Assembly: GCA_950295325.1 (NCBI GenBank)
Contig: OX485804.1
Span: 19,220,001-19,284,000 of the forward strand
Length of the DNA: 64,000 nucleotides
Reading direction: 5' to 3'
From: Polytrichum commune
Lineage: Eukaryota > Streptophyta > Polytrichopsida > Polytrichales > Polytrichaceae
In this document: positions 1 through 12,412 of the stretch, piece after piece
Position numbering within the stretch: the first letter of the stretch is position 1
Layout of the letters: every line of letters begins with the position of its first letter
The notes under the pieces: generated by a model
What the model saw: the letters and a program-made list of their open reading frames with translations, nothing else
Database searches by the model: none
What the model was told of the DNA's origin: nothing
Translations under genes and position numbers: made by a program

Positions 1-1774
1 CGAGTCATCTATTTATGGTGGTTTTTATTTATAAACAATTATTTCTAGTATATTACTACATAAGTTACATTGTTATGAAGCATAAGAGTAATTTTCGAAT
101 TATTTTATTTTGATCAAAAAAATTAATAAGTTAATAAAGACTTATTTTTATATGTTATTCTATATAATATTAATATTTTATATCATTAAGATAAATTTTC
201 TACTTTCTGAAATTTTTGCATTAATTTACAAAAGGTATCAACTCAACATATTCTTTGTTTAAACGCTTTTGTTATATTACTATACATTCCAAAAGTTTTA
301 GATTTCATGGTGACTCTAGTTGCATTGTAAATCTATAATTCCCTAAGAGGTATTGCTAAGCAAATCCTTTGCTAAGGTCCCCTACACCTAGGTATGACCA
401 AGGTTTGGTTCATATTCAAATTTTAATAACACCTTGTTTTAAACAAGGTTAGGTTTATACTGGATTAATAGTACCTTGGTCTCGCTAAGATTTGGTTCAT
501 ATTCGATTAGTTTTATCTTGGTATAACCAAGGTTTGGTTCATAATACTGAATTTGAATCGTCTTTTCATTACACACCTAATTGATTGATAATTCCTTTGT
601 GTTGGGTTGAATCATATGCAACTCTTACAAACCAAGGTGTGATTACATTTTTCATCAAATGCTTAGTTGCAAAATTTCAAAACAAATGGGAATCAATGTA
701 TCGTGATAACCATGCAACGATACTTGACTGGATCCCATGCTATGGTTCCCTATGGTCCGTTTGCATTACAAATTAGGGGACCGTCCATGCGGAATTTATT
801 AACCTTGGTTGATCCAAGCACGTTCATCACATATTCATAAGCTACATTGACTTACATGCTTTATAATATTTCTTACCAATAGAAATGTGTCTTATGATAG
901 TATACTTCAATAAAAATAGGAAAATATCATACCTTAAATTCTTTGTATAGGTTCAACTCAATGTAATATATAATATTTTCTAGGAGGTGGGAAAAAAAGT
1001 CGCCATACTTCTTTTTGGTGCATTAGAGGTTTCGAAAGTAAAAAAAAATACCAAAGTACCAAGATGCACAAGATTTTATATGAATGAATTGATTATTAAT
1101 ACATACATACCAAGCTAAGTCACTTGATTTTCAAACCCGATGCTTTTGGTTCAAATTGGATGCTTATATTACCTTGATCTAACTATGGTTGAATACAACC
1201 CGAATGTCTATAAGACCTTTATCTAACCAAGGTTTCATTCACATTGGATTAATAATATCATAGCCTAACCAAGGTTTGGTTCAATTATGAGAAATGGTTC
1301 CTTGGTCTTGTTGTTTCGAAACAAATGAATCAATTTGTTTAAGATAATATTAAATGTTGGGTGTTATTTTTTATTTTTAAATTTACTAGGTGTGAGGCTC
1401 TGAATGAATTGATAACAATGTGCATATAGGTTCCAAACAAATGAATCCATTATTAATACATGTGTTGGATTTTATTTTTATTTTAAAAGTGAATTGAATT
1501 AATACTTGAGGTGTAAGGTTGTTCAAATTGATTTAATACCTAGGTATTGTATTTTTGAGCCCAACCAATTAACCCAACAAACATAGTTAAAGTACTGCCA
1601 ACCTAAGGTATGAATACTTTATCAATAATAATGCAAGTCACCAATATATGACAAATGCCTTTATCAAACTATGGCATATACTCATAACCTTGGGGGTGGT
1701 TGATATTTTGGAGATTTCTATTGGAGGTTTTAATGATTCTTTATACATGTAGTTACAACCAACACTTGCACAAC
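1..1774. other. Gene-less AT-rich flank with dispersed ACCTTGGT/ACCAAGGT repeats
   Basis: I see no convincing gene here; the open frames are short and lack family features. Around 362-560 and again at 1165-1300 a motif of roughly 60 bases recurs, built on ACCTTGGT followed shortly by ACCAAGGTTTGGTTCATATT, so each unit can fold into a short hairpin. The last ~45 bases (about 1730-1774), read on the minus strand, continue the sequence of the older MULE copy that resumes at 8838. This stretch is therefore partly the interrupted inner end of that element. Confidence 0.55.
1765..1774. repeat. Target-site duplication, left copy (CTTGCACAAC)
   Basis: The decamer CTTGCACAAC lies immediately before the first base of the terminal inverted repeat at 1775. 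The same decamer occurs at 8828-8837, immediately after the other terminus. A perfect 10-bp duplication falls in the 8-11 bp range typical of Mutator-like elements, and it fixes the ends of the younger copy. Confidence 0.9.
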
Positions 1775-1860
1775 GGGGAGTGCTATCTTGTGAGCGGTGA
1801 GCAGTGAGCGGTGAGCGATGAGCAGTAATTTGTGAGCGGTGAAGAAAACAAAATATTTGG
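1775..1860. repeat. Left MULE terminus: GCTATCTTGTGAGC plus TGAGCGG heptamers
   Basis: The terminus is seven variable bases, then GCTATCTTG, then TGAGCGG, TGAGCAG and TGAGCGA units in tandem. The same design occurs at 8745-8827, 14907-14960, 15208-15253 and 20130-20202, so it is the signature of this transposon family. Subterminal tandem heptamers are a plausible binding array for the transposase (inference). Confidence 0.85.
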
Positions 1861-2309
1861 TAATAGGACCCCTAGTATCCTATAACCGTGGCCTAAAGAA
1901 ATAAATTTTTAGGGTTCAATAATAAGAAGATTGGGGAGGACAAACAATATGAATGCTAGATTGCAAGTAGTGAGCAATGAAAATACCAATATGTACATGA
2001 CTCGGGGTTGCTAGTATGTGAGCATGCGAGTGTGAACCTGTGAGCCTTCAATTTTTTCCCGGTTATGGTTTGTAAATCTGTTGGGGGCCTATGATTGTGG
2101 AATTACATGTAAGGGTCTATAGTCCAAATGAACAACAAATGAGAATGTTGCTATAACAATTTTGTATAAAAAATGAACTAATATACATTCAACTGTTGAG
2201 ATAATAATAATGTAATTGGAGACAATGTGTAAGCAAACTCATGTTGAAAACAAGTGTAGCATGTTAGAATGTCTCACTATAATACACATGAATGTAAAAT
2301 TTGAATACA

Positions 2310-4110
2310 TCATAACACCATCATGAGGGTGACATTTACGAAGTGCAAAACATAAAGAACAACAAAAGTGAATTGTAGATATAAATCGGGTAGTAGGTTT
2401 AAATTGTTGAAGTTCTTGGAAATCAAATATAAAAAATAAAAAATAGTGGGCACATGATCCATACCATCTGGAAGATAGTTGATGGACATATGCATATTAG
2501 CCACAGTAACATCAAAGAGCTTCTCGGTCTCAATAGCCAACTGCCAAATACAAAATAAATATTAGAAAAATTGAATGATTGAAAAAATATTTTTTTTCAA
2601 AAAACATAAACAAAAAATTATCACCTGAGCCCACCAAGTAGCTTTATCAAGTCACTTAGGAAACTCTATATCATTGAATTTTGGTTTCGGAAACTTGAGA
2701 GCCTCACGAAGAGTAATTGAACTGTTCCACCTCTCAAGCCACTTAATCTTCATAGATGTATCCATTGCCAAAGTTGCTAACATCCAAAGTTTTTTTTGAA
2801 TCATCTCAGGATTCTCATCGTGAGTTTCATAATGAGACTTCACCTGCTTTAAGAACATAGGAGAATGTCTAGGATCTGCAATGGAAAGTTGTTTCTTTAG
2901 TTCCAAATGGGAAGTCAATCCTACCCTCTCCACAGCTTTGGAAACAAATTCACCCACTGCACTTGAAGTCCAATGTGTAGAATCAGGGTATTTCTCATAA
3001 AATTTCCTTTGACCAGTAGCAGCAACATCTCCCAACTCTTGCTACACCAAGGAAAAAATATATAAGAGTATGATAAATCACACATAATAAAAATAAGATG
3101 TAATAAAACATATAGTTATAGAATTCAAAATAAAAAGAAAAAAATAATACAAGAAAAAAAAACGTGAAAAACTAATACTTTAGAAAAATAACCTAATATA
3201 GAAATCCATTAAGAACCTCAACAGTAAAAGGGAACCAAGTTCTATATTTGGATTTTTATTTGGCATCAGCGGCAGTAAGATCTTCTTTGGAGACAACTTT
3301 TAAAAAATATGAAAGTGATTGTCCAACAATGCTTTGAATGCGGCAAAGCTTATGAACAAGATTCGTACAAACAAGATTTTTACTTCCTCATGACAAAATA
3401 AAACAACCAATGATAAGCCACGGAAAAGAAATATACAATAAAAAAATAAACTTAAAAGAAAACCAAATGAACCGAACACATAAAAAGAGAAGAATGAAAG
3501 AATTATCACTTCATGTAAAGCTGCCAACATGGTTGCAATATCTCCCTTGACGTCTAAAATAATACTTTCAACAACATAATGTCAAGCATGATCATGTATA
3601 TGACTCGATTAATAATGGACAACCATGTTTGCAAACGGTGGTTTCCATCCCACATCATAAACATTTTGCGAGAGAAAACTTTGAGGTCCTCATCAGTTTG
3701 TAATATTTTTTAAAAGGCATCATTTGTCCATACCCAATTTTCACTTCATGATTCACTGATATTATCCAGAACATCTATCGTTTTCCCCTCATTGTTTTCC
3801 AAGGCCATGTAAAAAATCCCGTTGCCCTCCATATAACCACATGCAACAAAATGTGCACCCAGATTCATAACGTTATTTTTCAAAAAAGACCTAACAACAG
3901 GCAATGCAACCATTTGACATAGTGGAATGTTGAATTTTAATTTTGCCCTTAGTTGATACCTCAACCGTTCAAGACGGGAAGATGTGTTGACAGTTTCTTT
4001 CTTAAAAATGCATGCAATTCCAATTCCAATTGATCTTCATAAAGATGTACAACTTCCATATCTAAATCACAAAAATATCATCCATAAGAAAGATAAAACT
4101 AAATTAAAAG
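2310..4110 (-). pseudogene. Decayed cargo coding region inside younger MULE
   Basis: Minus-strand coding blocks can be followed: about 4110-4040 (start MEVVHLYEDQ), 3964-3746, 3035-2652 (127 codons, containing WTSSAVGEF, MDTSMKIKWLERWNSS and EALKFPKPKFNDIEFPK) and 2540-2460 (ETEKLFDVTVANMHMSINYL). Gaps between blocks have intron-like AT-rich sequence. The last two blocks recur at 14176-14560 on the plus strand of the older copy with high amino-acid similarity, which supports them as genuine former exons. In-frame stops and the loss of everything beyond 2430 make it non-functional. I do not recognise the protein from these blocks; it may be the N-terminal part of the methyltransferase-like cargo at 15329-17835 (inference). 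Confidence 0.6.
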
Positions 4111-4439
4111 AAATATATACATATGAAAGAAATTACATATGCAAACTTAAATAATATACAAAAATATTTATGAAAGTGAGAGTATACATAATGAAAACCA
4201 CATATAGAATAGAATCTGAAATTTCAATATGGATGGCTGTTAACGGTCACCCTTGTTGGAGGAAAAAAAATGAAGGAAATGAGTGTATACATGAAGAAAG
4301 ATACATATATAGAAAATAATATAAAATTTTAATAAGGGTGGAAATGAATGTATACATGACAAAAAATACATATATAGAAAAGAATATGAAATTTTAATAA
4401 GGGTGAAAATGAGTGGATATATGAAAAAATAAACTTATA

Positions 4440-5700
4440 TACCAATAAATTTGAAATGCAACCAAGGATGGCCGTTAACAACCACACTTTTAGATGGAAC
4501 AGACATAAGAAATATATGTATATATGTGATTTTATTTCAAAGAAATTATGTTGTTAAATGAAGACTGAAACCCAAGAAGGGGTACCCTAAACTAGAAAAT
4601 AGAAATTAGCATCATACAAAGGGTGGCCGTTTGACGACCACTCTAAACTAGAACACAGAAGTTGGCATCATAAAAAGGGTGGCCGTTAACGGCCACACTT
4701 TAAGATGGAACAGACATAAGAAATATATGTATATATGTGATTTTATTTCAAAGAAATTATGTTGTTAAATGAAGACTGAAACCCAAGAAGGGGTACCCTA
4801 AACTAGAAAATAGAAATTAACATCATACAAAGGGTGGCCGTTGACGGCCACCCTAAATTAGAACACAGAAGTTGGCATCATAAAAAGGGTGGCCGTTAAT
4901 GGCCACACTTTTAGATGGAACAGACATAAGAAATATATGTATATATGTGATTTTATTTCAAAGAAATTATGTTGTTAAATGAAGACTGAAACCCAAGAAG
5001 GGGTACCTTAAACTAGAAAATAGAAATTAACATCATACAAAGGGTGGCCGTTGACGGCCACCCTAAACTAGAACACAGAAGTTGGCATCATAAAAAGGGT
5101 GGCCGTTAATGGCCACACTTTTAGATGGAACAGACATAAGAAATATATGTATATATGTGATTTTATTTCAAAGAAATTATGTTGTTAAATGAAGACTGAA
5201 ACCCAAGAAGGGGTACCTTAAACTAGAAAATAGAATTAACATCATACAAAGGGTGGCCGTTGACGGCCACCCTAAACTAGAACACATAAGTTGGCATCAT
5301 AAAAATGGTGGTTGTTAACGGACACACTTTTAGATGAAACATACATAAGAAATATATGTATATATGTGATTTTATTTCAAAGAGATTATGTTGTTAAATG
5401 AAGACTGAAACCCAAGAAGGGGTACCCTAAACTAGAAAATAGAAGTTAGCATCATACAAAGGGTGGCCGTTGACGGCTACCCTAAACTAGAACACAAAAG
5501 TTGGCATCATAAAAAGGGTGGCCATTAACGGCGACACTTTTAGATGGAACAAACATAAGATATATATATATATATATATATGTGATTTTATTTCAAAAAA
5601 AATATGTTGTTAAATGAAGACTGAAACCCAAAAACGGGTACTCTAAACTAGAAAATAGAAGTTAGCATCATACAAAGGGTGGCCGTTAACGGCTACCCAT
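4440..5700. repeat. 210-bp tandem repeat with GGCCGTTAACGGCC palindromes
   Basis: About six units repeat with a 210-bp period; the marker CAGACATAAG recurs at about 4501, 4711, 4921, 5131 and 5341, and a degenerate form near 5554. Each unit holds two near-perfect palindromes of the form GGTGGCCGTTAACGGCCACC, with a TTGACGG or TTAATGG variant in some. The older MULE copy has the palindromes at 13340-13920 but not the 210-bp amplification. The array therefore expanded in this copy or contracted in the other. Confidence 0.9.
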
Positions 5701-6299
5701 TTGGAAGAGAAATACACCTTGATTTGAGTCACTTTCCGGAGTTGCTATAACGTTTTCAAATATTCTAATTTATTTCCAAAAAAAATCAAGTGCATAGATT
5801 ATAGCTTTTCCATTCACTTCAATTTTTTTCAAAGTTTTTGGAGATGATATCAATTGTACATAAATCGCCAAAGTCTATTGAAATTAATATGATTAGATTT
5901 CCTGCATAAAATCTTCATTTTTTGAAGATTTTAGAAGAATCTAAGATGTTCTAATTGTTTTTTTGGCTCTAAAACATGCAAAACAAAATCATTTTGTTCA
6001 TGCTATATACCATTGGAATCATATTCTCGGCGTGCACAATATAGTATACATTACATACCTCCAAATTTATTTTGATTTTAAAGTTATTTTCTTACGATTT
6101 CGTTCGTACAACCTACCTCCATCTCCGCCTCAGAAGATTGTTCTTCTTTTTCGTATTGTGTGGCGTATTTCTCCATGGTTGCACGTGAGCGTATATGTCT
6201 TTTCCATTGGTCTACGAGCTTGGATAAGATGACCCAAAAATATATCAAACCATCATTGCAGTTTCAACACAAGTAATTATGCAATGATTACAAAGATGC

Positions 6300-7920
6300 G
6301 AAAACAATGGACGACGCCGAGACTAAGTATCATGTGATTCGTTCTTGGTGGTTGTCATCCGGATCTGCATCGGAAGAAGGCATCCTTGGCCTTTCAGAGT
6401 GATTGGGTTTTTAGCACTTTCGTTACAGACAATGGGGTGGTCATATGTTATTTGTAAGTACATATCAAAATTCAATATTCAATGTCATTTATTTTTCTTC
6501 TATTATTATATATATCTTCTATTTTTATTATCCTCATATTTATGTGTTGTTCATAGGATATGACAATAGAACAACGTGCGGAAATGCCAACATGCAACCT
6601 TGCAGAGACTGTACACAAAAATGGCTCCAACAGTCCGGCAACAAGATGACTTGTTTATATGAAGCTACAGTGGATGACATGATCCGTGCCTTCATGCAAA
6701 TTACAAATTACCGGACATGGTTGAAAGGGGGTCTGATGGTAAAGGTCTTGATTCGGCATTCTTGAAATTCAAAACGGCTGCCAGGTGTGGAGATCCAAAA
6801 ATGTTGGCTGATGCCATGAAGTCTTATCTAGGGGCAGAAGACGTCAACACTAGAGATTGTGCATTGGAAGGGTCAGAGCTCTTTGGTTCCACCAAACGTA
6901 AACTCAACCTATCACTGGGTGTTGATTGTGACTCTCATCGACCCGACAAAGTGAACTATTTCATTCCTCGTCCCAACACCCGAGCAACTCGTCAACGCAT
7001 AGAGGAATCGTTGAATTTTGCAATTCATGTTGTGGCTCATACCACATCTGTGTTAGAGACTGATTGTCTTGCTTCTAAGTGGCACATTACAAGATTGCCA
7101 CCCAACTCAGCCAAACGATGTTGGGTACTGCAGGCCATTACAGGGACTATGTACAATACCAAAGTCGGGATTGGGAAACATGGCACACCTGCTCCAACAT
7201 ACAAAGGGCTCAAGAAGGAATTTTGCTCTCCCAACAATGTGGAGTATGAATTTTAGTTTTGCCTTGACGATATTAAGCATTGTGTGAGTGGCAGTATGAA
7301 GAAATATGTGTTGGATTGACCTATAGTACCCAACATGTGGCCGGTGAAGATAGGTACCAATCTGTCGAGAGAGGAGGTTCTGGCACTTGAAGATGCTGAA
7401 TTTCAACTACAGCAGAGGGAGGCATTGTCCCCTCGTCGTAGGCTTTCAACAATCGCAACTCTTCCCAACCCTCGCTCGCATTTTTGTATGCCACCAAACC
7501 CGGACGTCCACCCTACATTCAGGTTTGGGAAGACAGTGCGTCGTAATCCAACAGCACCGCTGGCGGATCACAAAAACAAATGGGAAAGCACCGGACTCAT
7601 GGAAGATTACTATGTGGTTGGGGTCACTGCCATTCCATATCCAGGCTTTGGAGTGATAATCAACATTGTCTCCAAGCAGGATATCACGTACCATGTCACA
7701 ATTGGCGATATCCCGCATTGCATATGCCCGGATTTCACGAAAATGTCATCTCATGCATCGGGAAAAAAAGGAAAATGGGGTATTGTAAACATCTTTATTA
7801 TGTGTTTAGATTTTTGTGCAAGGTGGATTACGAGAGTGACAAGTTCATTCATGCACCTACATATACATATAATGAGGTCATGCAACTACTTGAACTTGCT
7901 GATATTGTAAAATGTGAGTA
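6300..7920 (+). pseudogene. Broken MULE transposase with SWIM zinc finger (younger copy)
   Basis: Plus-strand fragments follow the order of the older copy: a segment ending WHFRYRQW-like near 6430, an AT-rich intron ending in AG near 6556, then MTIEQRAEMPTCNLAET and a long frame through 6717-7256. That frame stops at a TAG after NNVEYEF and resumes at 7335-7910. The C-terminal part carries a SWIM zinc finger of CxC...CxH type (CICPDF, then YCKHLYYVF near 7725-7815), typical of plant MULE/FAR1-type transposases. The last cysteine pair is out of frame in the longest reading because of a one-base change near 7785. The DDE catalytic region found at 11169-11354 in the older copy is deleted here. 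It was once a transposase and is now dead. Confidence 0.8.
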
Positions 7921-8039
7921 GTATTGCAAATGTTCGATTAAGCAACATATATTTGAATGTCAATAAATGGCATGTTTTGGTTTGGATTATTATAACAAAA
8001 ATTAGTTATGGATTGAAAGTCTTTCAAATGATTCAGTAA

Positions 8040-8425
8040 CTTCAATTCTATTTAGACTACGATCCAACCGTGAGCGGTTTGATTGAATCACACAGATAAA
8101 TAATAACAAGTTTCTAAAAATAAAAAATAATCAACAAGATTCTACGCACATCCGCGTAGTAACCTCTTCTTGGTATCCGCCTATAGATTATTCCTACTTT
8201 ATCATTAGCTCAATTTGGGATAGCACCAGTCAATGTAACCAACCGGATTCAAACCCGGGTTGATCCAGACCTAATACTAGTCTCTTACACAACTCGTATC
8301 TACAGGCGGATGTCTCAAAATCTAGTAGCTACCTACATATTGACTATTTCTAATATATAATTTCCTTGCTTTTGTAGATTGTGGGCCTTAACTGAGCCCG
8401 TGAGCGGTTTGAGTGGTTCACAATT
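8040..8425 (+). repeat. tRNA-derived SINE inside younger MULE
   Basis: An A-box-like TAGCTCAATTTGGGATAGC at about 8208-8226 is followed some 35 bases later by a B-box-like GGATTCAAACCC, the layout of a tRNA-type RNA polymerase III promoter. The insertion is flanked by a duplicated block that carries the 3' end of the transposase frame (7855-8030 and 8428-8610). The same insertion is present in inverse orientation at 8935-9300, so it predates the split of the two MULE copies. Confidence 0.6.
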
Positions 8426-8744
8426 ATGACACCTACATATACGTATAATGAGGTTATGCACTTACTTGAACTTGTTGGTGTTGTGAAATGTGAGTAGTTG
8501 TACAAGTGTGGGTTGTAACTACATGTATAAGGATGTCAATAAATGACATGTATTGGTTTGGATTATTATAATAAAAATCAGCAATGGATTGAAAGTGTTT
8601 AAAATGATCCATGGCAATAGGGTCCTTTCACGTGTGCTTCATTTTAAATACTGGCAATTTACAATTGAAAATATGCAATTAATTTGTTAAAATTATGGTT
8701 ATGTACCCTAAGCCTGTATGTCTTTACTAAATTTGGAGTCATTG

Positions 8745-8827
8745 CTCATATGTTACTGCTCATTGCTCATGTGTTACTGCTCACCGCTCACCGCTCACTG
8801 CTCATCGCTCATAAGATAGCTTCCCTC
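8745..8827. repeat. Right terminus of younger MULE
   Basis: The sequence reads as GCTCACCGCTCACTGCTCAT repeats ending in AAGATAGCTTCCCTC. It is the inverted counterpart of the left terminus at 1775 and is followed directly by the CTTGCACAAC target duplication at 8828-8837. Confidence 0.85.
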
Positions 8828-8934
8828 CTTGCACAACTACTCACATTCTACAACACCAACAAGTTCAAGTAGGTGCATAACCTCATTATACGTATATGTA
8901 GGTGCCATAATTGTGAGGCATTCAAACCGCTCAC

Positions 8935-9300
8935 GGGTTGAGTTAAGGCCCAGAATCTATAAAAGAAAGGAAATTAGATATTAGAAATAGTCAATATGTA
9001 GATAGCTACTAAGTTTTGAGACATCCACCTGTGGATGCGAGTTGTGTAAGAGACTGGTATTAGGTCTGGATCAACCCGGGTTCGAATCCGGTTGGTTACA
9101 TTGACTGGTGCTATCCCAAATTGAGCTAGTGATAAAACAAGAATAATCTATAGGCGGATACCAAGAAGACGTTACTACGCGGATGTGCGTAGAATCTTCT
9201 TAAATATTTTGTATTTTTAGGAACTTGTTATTATTTATCCGTTTGAATCAATCAAACCGCTCACAGTTGGGTCGTAGTCTAAATAGAAATGAAGTTACTG
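8935..9300 (-). repeat. Same tRNA-derived SINE, inverted, in older MULE
   Basis: This is the reverse complement of the 8040-8425 insertion, with B-box GGATTCGAACCC and A-box TAGCTCAATTTGGGATAGC on the minus strand. It sits at the same position relative to the transposase 3' end. A shared insertion point shows one ancestral SINE event before the MULE lineage split. Confidence 0.6.
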
Positions 9301-9412
9301 AATCATTTGAAATACTTTCAGTTCATTGCTAATTTTTATTATAATAATCCAAACCAAAACATGTCACTTATTGACATTCAAATATATATTGATGAATAGA
9401 ACACTTGCAATA

Positions 9413-12412
9413 CTACTCACATTCTACAATACCAACAAGTTCAAATAGTCGCATGACCTCATTATAAGTATATGTAGGTGCATGAATGAACTTGTCACTC
9501 TCGTAATCCACCTTGCACAAAAATCTAAACACATAATAAATATGTTTACAATACACCCATTTTCTTTTATTTTCCAATGCATGAGAGGTCATTTTCGTGA
9601 AATCCGGGCATGTGCAATGCGGGATATCGCCAATTGTGACATGGTAGGTGATATCCTGCTTGGAGACAATGTTGATTATCACTCCAAAGCCTGGATATGG
9701 AATGGCAGTGACCCCAATCATATAGTAACCTTCCATGAGTCTGGCGCTCTCTCATTTGTTTTTGTGATCCATCAACGGTGTTGTTGGATTATGACGCATT
9801 GTCTTCCCAAACCTGAATGTAGGGTGGGCGTCCGGGTTTGGTGGCATACAAAAATGCGAGCGAGAGATGGGGAGAGTTGCGATTGTTGAAAACCTACGAC
9901 GAGGGAACAATGCCTCCCTCTGCTGTAGTTGAAATCCAACATCTTTAAGTGCCAAAACCTCCTCTCTCAATAGATTGGTACTTATCTTCACCGGCCACGT
10001 GTTGGGTACTATAGGCCAATCCAACACATATTTCTTCTTACTGCCACTCACACAACGTTTGATGTCGTCAGGGTAAAACCAAAATTCATACTCCACATTG
10101 TTGGGAGAGCGAAATTCCTTCCTGAGTCCTTTGTATGTTGGAGCAGGTGTGCCATGTTTCCCAGTCCCGACTTTGGCATTGCACATAGTCCCTGTAATGG
10201 CTTGCAGTTCCTAACATCGTTTGGCTAAGTTGGATGGCAATCTTGCAATGTGAGTATGAGCCACAACATGAATTGCAAAATTCAACGATTCCTCTATGCG
10301 TTGACGAGTTTCTTGGGTGTTGGGACGATGAATGGAATAATTCACTTTGTCAGATCGATGAGAGTCATAATCAACACCCGGTGGTAGGTTGAGTTTGCGT
10401 TTGGTGGATCCAAAGAGCTCTGACCCTTCCAATGCACAATCTCTAGTGTTAACGTCTTCTGCCCTTGGATAACATTTCATGGCATCAGCCAACATTTTTG
10501 GATCTCCACACTTGGCAGCCGTTTTGAGTTTAAGGATGCCGAATCAGGACCTTTACCATCAGACCTCCCTTTAAACCATATCTGGTAATTTGCAATTTGC
10601 ATGAAGGCACGGATCATGTCGTCCACTGTAGCTTCAGATAAACAAGTCATCTTGTTGCCGGACTGTTGGGGCCATTTGTTGTGTATAGTCTCTGCAAGGT
10701 TGCATGTTGGCATTTCCGTACGTTCTTCTATTGTCATATCCTATGGACAACACACAAATATGAGGATAAGAAAAATATAAGATATATATAACAATGGAAG
10801 AAAAATGAATGACATTGAATAATGAATTTTGATATGTACTTACAAATAGCATATAACCATCCCATTGTCTATAACGAAAGTGCCAAAAACCCAACCACTC
10901 TAAAAGCCCAAGGATGTTTTTTTTCCGATGTAGCTCCGGATGACAACCACCAAGAACGAATCACATGATATTTAGTCTCGGCGTCATCCATTGTTTTCGC
11001 GTCTTTGTAATCCTTGCATATTTGCTTGTGTTGAAACTGCAAGGATGGTTTGATATACTTTTGGGTCACTTTATCCAAGCTCGCAGATCAATAGAAAAGA
11101 CATGTACGCTCACGTGCAATCATGAATAGACTTGGGTCACCATCCCCGTAAATCGTCCTCACTGCATTTCAATTAGCTTGAGCACTATCAGCCATAAACC
11201 CTTTGAAATTTATATTTGGTATACTATTTTTTGCCATGACATAATTCAAATTCTTCCAAAATAGAATTTGTGCTACACCATCTTCAGATTGTATGTCACA
11301 ACACGCAATGGTTAATACTTTACAGTATCGACTGTCGTACACATGGCAAGTCATTGTCGTCTAGTCTTTCAAACGTTTGACATGGTCAAACATAATTCAT
11401 GAATTCTCCATATTCTCCCAACTTGCATCTTCTTCAAAAGTTCTACACCACTACTTCGAAGGTCTACAAACATCTTTAAAAAAAACATTTTATTTTTTTA
11501 TTGCCCTGGGAACCGACTACCATAGACGAACTTAAAAGCAGAGTGGTCTTTAAGTGTCATAATACTCTCCATAGTTCCCATTCCATTACGCAAAAAAACG
11601 CTTTGATCCAGATACAAAATTATGATAATTTTGGGGACGCAAGAATGCTGAATTTGTCCATGACCACCTCTAAAGATGAACCAACCAAATAATGGTTTTC
11701 GCCAGTATCGGAAGATTTGATAAGGTAATCGGCCAGAAATTGTTTGCTCGCTGTTATAACTATGGCAGAATTCTTTTGCTATGGATGTTTTCAATACTTC
11801 ATTTGCAACGCATTGGTATGCCATGTCCAATGATTTACAGCATGTGTCATTACCCACACGATGATCATGTACACCAAGATGAATGCAAGCCGTGGACATT
11901 GCAACAAATGTGGAGTGAATGTATATTATTCGAGCATGATACAAAGCAATGCACACAGGTATGGAACGATATACCTTACACTCAATAGTGGACCTAGTAG
12001 GGAGAACATTACCCACAACAAATGGGAAAGAAGTTGAACCAGCCCATTCAGTGTTGTTCCGGAAACCCCCATTGCGATGCATGTAATCACAATAGTCATT
12101 AGGAGATTGGATATGACCTGCACAAGTAGACTACTGAAAGGATAATCCAAAATCATTTTGGATATTTGTGGTTTTGGTGGTACACCAAGGGTGTCCGTCG
12201 CACATCTTGTCCATGCCGTTCTGTTTGTTTATCTTGTTCGAAAGCTTCATATAGTTGATTGTATTATTTTTATTTTTATTATATATATATATATATATAT
12301 TTAGTTGGATTATGATGGGTATTAACACATCTATGTTGTTATGTGCTAGCAAGGTGATGTTGGCGATTTTGTTATGAAGAACCAAAATTTGTAGCAAGTC
12401 CATGACCTCCAC
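9413..12412 (-). pseudogene. MULE transposase pseudogene, near full length (older copy)
   Basis: On the minus strand the coding order is: 12412-12131 (DKMCDGHPWCTTK block), 12082-11498 (194-codon block with cysteines and an HLGVHDHRV motif, like the N-terminal zinc-binding region of MULE/FAR1 proteins), 11354-11169 (CHVYDSRYCKVLTIACCD and FKGFMADSAQAN, the DDE transposase core), 11078-10869, an intron with donor near 10845 and acceptor at about 10740, then 10737-10477, 10495-10211, 10186-9752 and 9736-9413. The C-terminus has a SWIM finger (CTCPDF...YCKHIYYVF, about 9540-9640). Several stops and frameshifts separate the blocks, so it is not functional. It is the best template in the window for what the family encoded: a nuclear cut-and-paste transposase. 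Confidence 0.82.

Larger units (their letters stand above)
1775..8827 (+). mobile_element. Younger Mutator-like element (MULE), non-autonomous, with TIRs and 10-bp TSD
   Basis: The left end starts GGGGAGTGCTATCTTGTGAG and the right end, read inward on the minus strand, starts GAGGGAAGCTATCTTATGAG. Both run into imperfect TGAGCGG/TGAGCAG heptamer repeats. A perfect CTTGCACAAC duplication flanks the element. In order it contains a terminal region (1775-2420), cargo-gene remnants on the minus strand (2460-4110), a 210-bp tandem array (about 4440-5700), a broken SWIM-domain transposase on the plus strand (6300-7920) and a tRNA-derived SINE (8040-8425). Relative to the older copy it lacks about 1.76 kb, including the catalytic core of the transposase (junction near 6165-6177), and about 5 kb of cargo (junction near 2430-2460). 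It cannot encode an active transposase. Confidence 0.9.
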
